Shown here one piece after another: positions 1-5,244 of a stretch of DNA of 5,426 nt. Each line of letters starts with the position of its first letter. Positions within the stretch are counted from its first letter, which is position 1. Origin of the DNA: Thiohalobacter sp. (GTDB lineage: Bacteria; Pseudomonadota; Gammaproteobacteria; DSM-19610); contig JALVCM010000040.1 of NCBI GenBank assembly GCA_027010005.1, forward strand, positions 1 to 5,426, written 5' to 3'. A program made the translations under genes and the position numbers. Under the pieces are notes generated by a model that saw nothing but the letters and a program-made list of their open reading frames with translations, did not search any database and was not told the DNA's origin.

Positions 1-770
1 TCGCCCAGCACCAGATCGAACAGCTGGACCCGCAACACAGCCCGCTGGATCACCTGCAACAGCTCGATCCACAGGCGCGGGAACAGATGCTGCGGGATTA
101 CCTGGGTGGTTTCGGTTTTGTCGGTGACCAGGCGCTGGCACTCACCGGCCCGTTTTCCGGGGGTGAAAAATCACGCCTGGCGCTGGCACTGCTGGTCTAC
201 CGGCGGCCCAACCTGTTGCTGCTCGACGAGCCGACCAACCATCTCGATCTGGAAATGCGCCAGGCACTGGCCACGGCGTTGCAGGATTTCGAGGGTGCCA
301 TGGTGCTGGTGTCACACGACCGGCACCTGCTGAGGGTCTGTTGCGACCGCTTGCTGCGCGTACACGACGGTACGCTGGACGAGTTTCCGCTGGGGCTGGA
401 TGATTACCCGGGCTGGCTGGCGGAACAGGCGCGACAGATGTCGCCGGCCGGTGATCGTGAAGCTGAATCATCGCGCAATGCCGTGACACGCAAGGAACAG
501 AAACGCCGTGAGGCCGAGCAGCGCAGGCAGTTACAACCCCTGCGCAAACAACTGGACAGGGCCGAGCTGCGGCTGGATGCCCTGCATGCGCGCCGGCAGG
601 CACTGGAGCAGCAGCTTGCCTCGTCCGAACTCTATAATGATGAAAACCGTGACCGGCTTAAAACCCTGTTGCGTGAAAAGGCAGACATTGACCGGGACTG
701 TGAAACCGCCGAAGCCGAGTGGCTGGAAGCTGCCGAGGTGCTCGAGTCAGCGACGACCGCTACAGGTTGA
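1..770 (+). CDS. yheS: YheS-like ABC-F family ATPase, C-terminal part (5' truncated)
   Basis: The reading frame is open from the window edge (first full codon at 3) to TGA at 768-770, giving about 255 residues. It begins at the Q-loop (AQHQ) of the second ATP-binding cassette. Next come the ABC signature FSGGEK (about 153-170), Walker B with catalytic Glu (LLLLDEP), the D-loop (TNHLDL) and the switch His (VSHDRHLL). A charged, coiled-coil-like tail rich in Arg, Glu and Leu follows, with the segments KEQKRREAE and SELYN. Two tandem cassettes on one chain and no membrane segments are typical of ABC-F proteins, which act on the ribosome rather than in transport. The motifs and tail match my memory of Escherichia coli YheS (about 637 residues), so roughly the first 60 percent lies outside the window. 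An internal ATG at 87 is not the start, because coding sequence continues upstream of it. I see no clear hairpin terminator after the stop. It is probably functionally unrelated to the respiratory genes that follow. Confidence 0.93.
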   Translation, partial: AQHQIEQLDPQHSPLDHLQQLDPQAREQMLRDYLGGFGFVGDQALALTGPFSGGEKSRLALALLVYRRPNLLLLDEPTNHLDLEMRQALATALQDFEGAMVLVSHDRHLLRVCCDRLLRVHDGTLDEFPLGLDDYPGWLAEQARQMSPAGDREAESSRNAVTRKEQKRREAEQRRQLQPLRKQLDRAELRLDALHARRQALEQQLASSELYNDENRDRLKTLLREKADIDRDCETAEAEWLEAAEVLESATTATG

Positions 771-787
771 TGGCGTTATCTCCAGGC

Positions 788-823
788 AGACTTCACTTTT
801 TCAGTTATGTTACTAGACTTCAC
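788..823. repeat. Short direct repeat AGACTTCAC
   Basis: The 9-mer AGACTTCAC occurs at 788-796 and again at 815-823, a period of 27 bp, just after the yheS-like gene. The stretch between them is AT-rich. It could be chance or a weak binding-site pair. No known motif is recognised. Confidence 0.35.
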
Positions 824-831
824 ACTGGACC

Positions 832-848
832 TGCGTCAATTTGTCGCA
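832..848. promoter_or_regulatory. 17-bp near-perfect palindrome upstream of the FNR box, possible operator
   Basis: TGCGTCAATTTGTCGCA is symmetric around position 840, with 7 of 8 pairs matching (the only mismatch is T836/T844). Its centre lies about 61 bp upstream of the predicted start site at 901, and its right edge is 4 bp from the FNR box. A second overlapping inverted repeat, TCAATTT (836-842) with AAATTGA (850-856), links it to the left half of the FNR box. Size and symmetry suit a dimeric regulator. I do not recognise the regulator. Confidence 0.45.
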
Positions 849-852
849 TAAA

Positions 853-866
853 TTGATCCATGTCAA
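853..866. promoter_or_regulatory. FNR/Anr/Dnr-type binding site
   Basis: TTGATCCATGTCAA matches the FNR-family consensus TTGATnnnnATCAA at 9 of 10 defined positions; the only deviation is G at 862. Its centre (859.5) is 41.5 bp upstream of position 901, the start site implied by the -10 box at 889-894. That is the classic class II activator position. The site implies induction of the downstream cytochrome/molybdoenzyme genes when oxygen is low, or by nitric oxide if the regulator is of the Dnr type. The sequence does not distinguish FNR, Anr and Dnr. Confidence 0.8.
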
Positions 867-888
867 TCCGACAAGGTTTGTGCACACG

Positions 889-894
889 CATAAT
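889..894 (+). promoter_or_regulatory. -10 box of the FNR-dependent promoter
   Basis: CATAAT matches TATAAT at 5 of 6 positions and predicts a transcription start near 901. No good -35 box lies at the normal distance: CCGACA at 868-873 is only 15 bp away. That is expected when an activator bound at -41.5 replaces the -35 contact. The predicted leader is about 67 nt, up to the ATG at 968. Confidence 0.65.
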
Positions 895-903
895 GGCGGC
901 GTC

Positions 904-933
904 CTGACAGAAAAGACACTGTCAGATTGACAG
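904..933 (+). promoter_or_regulatory. Three alternating TGACAG/CTGTCA units in the 5' leader
   Basis: CTGACAG (904-910) and CTGTCAG (919-925) form a perfect 7-bp inverted repeat with an 8-nt loop. CTGTCA (919-924) and TGACAG (928-933) form a perfect 6-bp inverted repeat with a 3-nt loop. The middle unit can pair with either neighbour, so two mutually exclusive RNA hairpins are possible just after the predicted start site. Alternatively, the units are half-sites for a DNA-binding repressor overlapping the start of transcription. No uridine run follows, so it does not look like a terminator. Confidence 0.45.
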
Positions 934-967
934 AACGGGACCAGCTGATCAGGATACGTGGCAATTT

Positions 968-1624
968 ATGGGTAAACGGTTATGGAAGAAAAGGCTGTCA
1001 CACATTGCTGCGGCTTCACCACTCATACTCATCCTGGCGAGCATTTTATTTGGCGTCCTGCTGTGGGGCGGTTTCAATACAGCGCTCGAACTCACCAATA
1101 CCGAGACCTTCTGTATTTCCTGCCATGAAATGCGAGACAACGTCTACCGGGAATACCGCAAGACAATCCACTACCGGAATCGCACCGGTGTGCGGGCGAC
1201 CTGTCCCGATTGCCATGTGCCACGCGACTGGGTGCACAAGGTAGTGCGCAAGATCGCGGCCACCAACGAGCTGTATCACTGGATGGCGGGTTCCATCAAT
1301 ACCCGCGAGAAGTTTGTCGCCAAACGTTATGAACTGGCAAAGCACGTCTGGAAGGGAATGAAGCGCACGGATTCCCGCGAGTGCCGCAATTGCCACGATT
1401 TTGAAGCCATGCAGCTGCCGCGCGGGGTATCCGCGGAAGAAGACCGCCACTGGCGCGCCAGGGTAGAAGGCAAGACCTGCATCGACTGTCACAAGGGGAT
1501 AGCACATCAGCTCCCCGAAGAATTCCTGGAGATCGAACATGCACGTATCGAGCAGGAAAAAGTCCCCTGTTACCAGTGTCACGTCGATATGCAACGGCCA
1601 CCGGATGACGACTGGGATGAATAA
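968..1624 (+). CDS. napC: NapC/NirT-family membrane-anchored c-type cytochrome with five haem motifs
   Basis: This 218-residue protein is a quinol dehydrogenase that should pass electrons from the quinol pool to periplasmic acceptors. A basic N-terminus and one hydrophobic segment (about residues 16-37) form an uncleaved anchor, with the rest in the periplasm. The conserved GGFNTALELTNT stretch leads into the first haem site. CxxCH motifs lie at residues 49-53, 79-83, 139-143, 171-175 and 201-205. CISCHEM provides the Met that ligates haem 1 in this family, and CIDCHKGIAH closes the usual tetrahaem core. The close match to NapC proteins ends there. The tail then carries a fifth motif, CYQCH, and an acidic C-terminus, which the standard four-haem NapC lacks. 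The ATG at 968 has only a modest AGGA (951-954) about 13 nt upstream. It is the first gene after the FNR-type promoter and lies 130 bp before the dihaem cytochrome gene. CymA, NrfH or NirT relatives are alternative names within the same family. Confidence 0.93.
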   Translation: MGKRLWKKRLSHIAAASPLILILASILFGVLLWGGFNTALELTNTETFCISCHEMRDNVYREYRKTIHYRNRTGVRATCPDCHVPRDWVHKVVRKIAATNELYHWMAGSINTREKFVAKRYELAKHVWKGMKRTDSRECRNCHDFEAMQLPRGVSAEEDRHWRARVEGKTCIDCHKGIAHQLPEEFLEIEHARIEQEKVPCYQCHVDMQRPPDDDWDE

Positions 1625-1637
1625 CAGATAGTGAACC

Positions 1638-1704
1638 GTCATGCCGGCGCAGGCCGGCATCCAGTGCGCTTAACAGCATGGATTCCGGCTCGCGCCGGAA
1701 TGAC
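1638..1704. repeat. Inverted pair of REP-like palindromes (REPIN-type), family 1
   Basis: Each unit is a perfect 8-bp hairpin with a 4-nt loop: ATGCCGGC/GCCGGCAT (1641-1660) and ATTCCGGC/GCCGGAAT (1682-1701). The two units are themselves inverted: the 26 bases 1638-1663 match the reverse complement of 1679-1704 at 22 positions, around a 15-nt spacer. Two of the four differences are compensating changes (G-C against T-A) that keep the stem intact, and the other two fall in the loop. Such paired elements are normally dispersed, non-autonomous repeats moved by RAYT transposases. Here it sits 13 bp after the NapC-like stop codon and may stabilise upstream mRNA. No uridine run follows. Confidence 0.82.
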
Positions 1705-1728
1705 ATTAAGTTAAACAAAATTGTAATC

Positions 1729-1761
1729 AGGAGGTACATCATGGGAGGTCAACAATGCTGA
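1729..1761 (+). promoter_or_regulatory. Tandem ribosome binding sites with a six-codon leader frame overlapping the cytochrome start
   Basis: A consensus Shine-Dalgarno AGGAGGT (1729-1735) lies 5 nt before an ATG at 1741. That frame reads MGGQQC and stops at TGA 1759-1761, overlapping the cytochrome start (1755) by 7 nt in another frame. Inside it, GGGAGGT (1743-1749) is a second Shine-Dalgarno placed 5 nt before ATG 1755. The arrangement fits translational coupling through a leader peptide. A simple duplication of the ribosome binding site is also possible. Confidence 0.5.
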
Positions 1762-2408
1762 GTCACAACAAGGTCGCTGTGCCGTTGCTGGGCGGTATAC
1801 TGGCGGTGCTGTTCAGTGCAGGCCAGGCTGCTGCCGCCGATGCAGCGCTGGTTGCGAAAGGCGAGAAACTCTACAACCAGAACTGCGCGGTGTGTCACCA
1901 GCCGGACGCTATCGGAAAAACAGGGTTTGCCCCCTCACTGGCAAACCCGGAGTTTCTGAGTATCGCATCCGACAAATTCCTGATGAGCACCATCCGTGAT
2001 GGCAGGGTAGGGACAGGCATGCCTCCCTTCTCGCACCTCGGGCGTGACTCGATCAAGGCCATTGTGGCCTACCTGCGTTCCCATGAAAAAGGGCCCAACA
2101 TTGCGGCTGAAGTGGATGCGCAGCCGGATGCGCATGGTGATCCCCGACTTGGCGAGCAGTGGTACGATTATATCTGTTCAACCTGTCACGGCATGGCGGG
2201 TGATGGTTACGCGGCCGGCGGTACCGGTACCGCCATTGGCAAGCCCGGTTTCCTGCACAAGGTGTCCGACGGATTTATTCGTACTACCATCAAGAAAGGT
2301 CGTTCCAATACCCGCATGCGCGGATTCCAGGGGTCGGACGGCCTGGCAAATCTTTCTGACCAGGAAATTGACGATATCATCGTCTACCTGCGCAGCCTGT
2401 CGAAATAG
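1755..2408 (+). CDS. Secreted dihaem class I cytochrome c (c4/c553-like)
   Basis: The 217-residue product begins with a Sec signal peptide: a hydrophobic core at about residues 8-22 and an Ala-rich cleavage region ending near AAA-ADAAL, residues 25-29. Two cytochrome c domains follow. Domain 1 has CAVCH (44-48) and a likely Met ligand in GTGMPPF (M89). Domain 2 has CSTCH (141-145) and a likely Met ligand in TRMRGF (M188). Both end in the usual C-terminal helix motif (IVAYLRS, IVYLRSLSK). It should be a soluble periplasmic electron carrier. From its position between a NapC-type quinol dehydrogenase and a molybdoenzyme, I infer that it relays electrons between them, taking the place NapB holds in Nap. 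It does not resemble NapB, whose haem sites are bis-His in a different fold. The start is supported by GGGAGGT 5 nt upstream. The stop is 15 bp before the next start, so the two genes are surely co-transcribed. Confidence 0.92.
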   Translation: MLSHNKVAVPLLGGILAVLFSAGQAAAADAALVAKGEKLYNQNCAVCHQPDAIGKTGFAPSLANPEFLSIASDKFLMSTIRDGRVGTGMPPFSHLGRDSIKAIVAYLRSHEKGPNIAAEVDAQPDAHGDPRLGEQWYDYICSTCHGMAGDGYAAGGTGTAIGKPGFLHKVSDGFIRTTIKKGRSNTRMRGFQGSDGLANLSDQEIDDIIVYLRSLSK

Positions 2409-2409
2409 T

Positions 2410-2416
2410 AAGGAGG
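2410..2416 (+). promoter_or_regulatory. Strong ribosome binding site deciding the molybdoenzyme start
   Basis: AAGGAGG lies 7 nt before ATG 2424, which favours that codon over the in-frame Met6 codon at 2439, although Met6 sits immediately before the TRRNFLK export motif. The site overlaps no coding sequence; the preceding stop is at 2406-2408. Confidence 0.8.
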
Positions 2417-2423
2417 CATTAGT

Positions 2424-5126
2424 ATGAAACGTTTTAAGATGACGCGAAGGAACTTCCTCAAGGGAAGCAGCTTCATTACTGGATCGGCAGCCGGATCAAG
2501 CCTGTTTGTCGGTGTAAACCCCGAGCTGGAGGCGGCGCCTGCTGCACCGGCCGGCGATACGGCGACGCGCACCACGGCGCTGGCGCAGTGCCCCTACTGT
2601 GGCGTGGGTTGCGGTACGGTGATCCAGGTAGAGAACGGCAAGATCGTCTCCATGCGCCCTGACAAGGACCACCCGACCAACTACGGCCTGCAATGCATCA
2701 AGGGCCTGACCGCCGCCGAGCCGATCTACGTGGATCGCATGGAGGGCGACCCCTATGTGCGCAAGGATGTCTGGGCCGAGTGGAAAAAACCTGGCCACGG
2801 CGACCTGGAGTATGTCACAAAGACCAAGGGTTCGTTCGACGAGGAACACTTTGTCCGCGTTCCCTACAAGGACGCGTCCGAAATGGTGGCGCACAAGATC
2901 GCACACCTGGCCAAGAAGTACAGCGGTAACTCGATCGGCCTGTACGGTTCCGGCCAGCTCACCATGGAAGGCCAGTACCTGGAAAACCTGTTCATGAAAG
3001 GTGTGCTGGGTTCCAACACCATCGAGGCCAACGCACGCATGTGTATGACGTCGGCAGTGACCGGCTACTTCGCGACACTTGGTTCCGATACACCGCCACT
3101 GGCTTATGAAGACATCGAGATGTGCGACATGATCATGCACTTTGGTCATAACGCCCGTGAGTCACACCCGATCATTTTCTGGCGTGCTGCCGACTACAAG
3201 AAAAAGGCAGATATCCCGACTGTTGTGGTTGACCCGCGGCGTACCGGTACGGTCATGGGTTATGAAGATATCAACCCGGATAATTCCGTGCACGTGCCGA
3301 TCCTCAACGGCGATATCAGTTTCCTGAACTCTATTGCACACGTATTGCTCAAGGACCACCCGGATGTCATCGACTGGGAATTCCTCAAGGCGCATGTAAA
3401 AGGCTGGGAAGCCTATGTTGACGGCGTCAAGAAAGGCTACAGCCCGGAACAGGTGCAGGACCGCATGGGCGGCCCCAATCACGATGTGTCACCGGCACTG
3501 ATCCGGCGTGTTGCCGGCATGTTCGCCGATGCGACCCGCAAGCGCCTGGCGCGCAGCAAGGGCAAGCAGAGTGGCAAGGGTTACGGTGGTGTCATCATCA
3601 TGTGGGGCATCGGTTACAACCAGCACATTCACGGTCAGCACAACATCATTTCCATCATCAATCTGTTGACCCTGACCGGTAACCTCGCCAAGCCGGGTTG
3701 CGGACCGTTCTCCATGACCGGCCAGCCCAATGCCATGGGCGAGCGTTTCACCGGCGGTCTGACCGGACGTCTGCCGTTCAACGAACCGCTGAAGAACGAC
3801 AAGCATCGCCTGCACATGGCAAAACACTGGAAAGTACCGGAAGCAAACCTGGTGCGGGCCATGAACTCCAAGAACCCCGGCATGGCCGTGGGCATGATGG
3901 AGCGTGCCCTGAAGGGCGAGGTCAAGGCCATGTTCCTGGTCTATGCGACACATATCGATTTGCCAGACCAGGAAAACCTGGTCAGACCGGCCATGAGCAA
4001 GACCTTCAATGTGGTGCAGGAAATCTATCGCCATGCGCCCAACAACCTGTATGCCGATGTGATCTTCCCGGCGGCCACCTGGGGCGAGGTCAACGGCGTG
4101 TACATCAGTTCCGAGCGTCGTATCAACATCTGCGAACAGGCGGCCATGCCACCCAAGGGTTGTTTGCCGGATCTCGACCTGGTCGTGCACAAGGGCAAGG
4201 AAATCGCGAAATTGCTGGGTATGGACGGTGACAAGATCTTCCCCTGGAAGACCGACAAGAATGGCTTTATCGATACCGAGGAAGTGTTCCGTGATGTCTG
4301 CCGCGCTTCGGCCGGTACCGATACCGACCTGACCGGTATCCTGGAACGTGAAAAACTCGATGGCATTTCACCTTACGAGCAGCTCAAACAGTTGCGTGGT
4401 ATCCAGTGGCCGGCGCCGACCTACGAGATTGCCAAGAATGGCGGTACCAAGCGGCGTTACATGATGCAGGAAGGGCAGTGGAAAAACCGGCCCTACGGTT
4501 ACTTCCGTACCAAGGATGGCAAGGTGCATATGAAGCTGTGTCAGCAGGATTACAGTAATCGTGAGGAACTGACCAAAAAGCTGATGGAGTTCGGTACCAA
4601 AAAGGACCACTACACCATCGATCACATAGACCTCATCAAGGAAGCCCGTGACAAGGGTCTTACGCCGGACCTGCCGGACGAGAAATACCGTGGCCGTACC
4701 TGGGACAAGGTGCCGAAGGACAAGTATCCCTACTGGTTCGGTCTCGGCGTGGTGTACGAGCACTTCCATACCGCCAAGTCCAACCGCAGCCCGACCACAC
4801 GGCGACTGGTGCCGGAAATGTATGTCGAGATGCATCCCGAGGATGCAAAGGAACTCGGCATCAAGGACGGCGACAAGGTGCGCGTGGTGACACGCCGCGG
4901 TCAACTGGAAGCGCGTGCCCAGGTGGGCACCAACAGCCTGGTGAAACCGGCACGTAACAACGTTCCGCGCGGTTACATGTTCGGCCCCTGGAACCTGTCG
5001 GTGGCGGACAGCGCGGTGCCGGAGAAGAACAAGTGGCTGGCCAACCGTGTCACCAGCCGCGTGTGGGACCCGGTATCCGGGCAGGTGGACTTCAAGAAGT
5101 CCGCAGCGCGTATCGAGAAGATCTAG
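2424..5126 (+). CDS. Tat-exported molybdopterin oxidoreductase, NapA/NasA-like, substrate uncertain
   Basis: This 900-residue enzyme starts with a Tat signal (TRRNFLKG at residues 7-14, hydrophobic to about 31, Ala-rich cleavage region about 37-43), so it acts folded in the periplasm. A [4Fe-4S] site follows: C56, C59, C63 and C91, with the CIKG Lys93 that lies between cluster and cofactor in this family. GSGQ (175-178) and NARMCMTSAV supply the active-site Gln and the Mo-ligating Cys207, next to Met208. Bis-MGD-binding motifs include PGCGPFSMTGQPNAMG (424-439) and the C-terminal domain with YEHFHT (778-783) and GIKDGDKVRVVTRRG (812-826). Cys-Met and GSGQ recall NapA, while CPYCGVGC and TGQPNAMG recall NasA/NarB. 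NapA's NQHTRG appears here as NQHIHG (399-404). At 900 residues it exceeds typical NapA (about 830 in E. coli); extra sequence appears at roughly 108-150 and 660-760. Neighbouring cytochromes and a NapG-like gene point to anaerobic reduction of nitrate or another oxyanion. Oxidative use, as in formate dehydrogenases with similar Fe-S motifs, cannot be excluded. Confidence 0.9.
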   Translation: MKRFKMTRRNFLKGSSFITGSAAGSSLFVGVNPELEAAPAAPAGDTATRTTALAQCPYCGVGCGTVIQVENGKIVSMRPDKDHPTNYGLQCIKGLTAAEPIYVDRMEGDPYVRKDVWAEWKKPGHGDLEYVTKTKGSFDEEHFVRVPYKDASEMVAHKIAHLAKKYSGNSIGLYGSGQLTMEGQYLENLFMKGVLGSNTIEANARMCMTSAVTGYFATLGSDTPPLAYEDIEMCDMIMHFGHNARESHPIIFWRAADYKKKADIPTVVVDPRRTGTVMGYEDINPDNSVHVPILNGDISFLNSIAHVLLKDHPDVIDWEFLKAHVKGWEAYVDGVKKGYSPEQVQDRMGGPNHDVSPALIRRVAGMFADATRKRLARSKGKQSGKGYGGVIIMWGIGYNQHIHGQHNIISIINLLTLTGNLAKPGCGPFSMTGQPNAMGERFTGGLTGRLPFNEPLKNDKHRLHMAKHWKVPEANLVRAMNSKNPGMAVGMMERALKGEVKAMFLVYATHIDLPDQENLVRPAMSKTFNVVQEIYRHAPNNLYADVIFPAATWGEVNGVYISSERRINICEQAAMPPKGCLPDLDLVVHKGKEIAKLLGMDGDKIFPWKTDKNGFIDTEEVFRDVCRASAGTDTDLTGILEREKLDGISPYEQLKQLRGIQWPAPTYEIAKNGGTKRRYMMQEGQWKNRPYGYFRTKDGKVHMKLCQQDYSNREELTKKLMEFGTKKDHYTIDHIDLIKEARDKGLTPDLPDEKYRGRTWDKVPKDKYPYWFGLGVVYEHFHTAKSNRSPTTRRLVPEMYVEMHPEDAKELGIKDGDKVRVVTRRGQLEARAQVGTNSLVKPARNNVPRGYMFGPWNLSVADSAVPEKNKWLANRVTSRVWDPVSGQVDFKKSAARIEKI

Positions 5127-5139
5127 CAGAGATCGATGC

Positions 5140-5224
5140 CCCGTCATTGCGAGCGAAGCGCGGCAATCTCTTCAATTCTGAGCCGGACTGTCAGAGATTG
5201 CCGCGCTTCGCTCACAATGACGGG
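5140..5224. repeat. Inverted pair of REP-like palindromes, family 2
   Basis: The 31-base arm at 5140-5170 matches the reverse complement of 5194-5224 at 30 of 31 positions; the only mismatch is C5150 against A5214. The spacer is 23 nt. Each arm starts with CCCGTCATTG and ends with GGCAATCTC, and contains its own small palindrome (ATTGC 5146-5150 with GCAAT 5163-5167). GTCATTGCGAGCGAAGC-type repeats are widely dispersed in bacterial genomes. In RNA the pair would form a very stable stem between the molybdoenzyme stop and the NapG-like start. It could protect the upstream message or lower downstream expression. There is no uridine run, so I do not call it a terminator. Confidence 0.85.
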
Positions 5225-5244
5225 TAAGCCAGAACAGGTTTAAC

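Noticed and set aside
142..603. Open frame of 153 codons on the minus strand
   Set aside because: It lies wholly inside the well-supported YheS-like gene and its translation is Pro/Ala/Arg-rich with no recognisable domain, as expected for the opposite strand of GC-rich coding DNA.
927..1244. Plus-strand open frame overlapping the NapC-like gene
   Set aside because: It is out of frame with five CxxCH motifs and a transmembrane anchor that clearly define the real gene, and it encodes no recognisable protein.
1638..1704. CRISPR-like repeat unit
   Set aside because: There are only two units, they are inverted rather than direct, and there are no regular spacers.
1755..2408. NapB-type cytochrome subunit
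   Set aside because: The protein has two class I cytochrome c domains with likely Met ligands and is longer than NapB, whose haems are bis-His ligated.
4368..5147. Long minus-strand open frame of 259 codons
   Set aside because: It is antisense to the molybdoenzyme gene, has a biased composition rich in His, Val and Leu, and shows no domain or ribosome binding site. The same applies to the minus-strand frames at 3489-4190 and 2496-3149.
5140..5224. Intrinsic terminator ending the operon after the molybdoenzyme
   Set aside because: The stem is strong but no uridine run follows, the sequence fits a dispersed repeat, and a functionally linked NapG-like gene starts 20 bp later on the same strand.
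5033..5227. Small plus-strand frame across the end of the molybdoenzyme and the repeat
   Set aside because: It overlaps the real C-terminus in another frame and its tail is simply translated REP-like repeat, a common false gene call.
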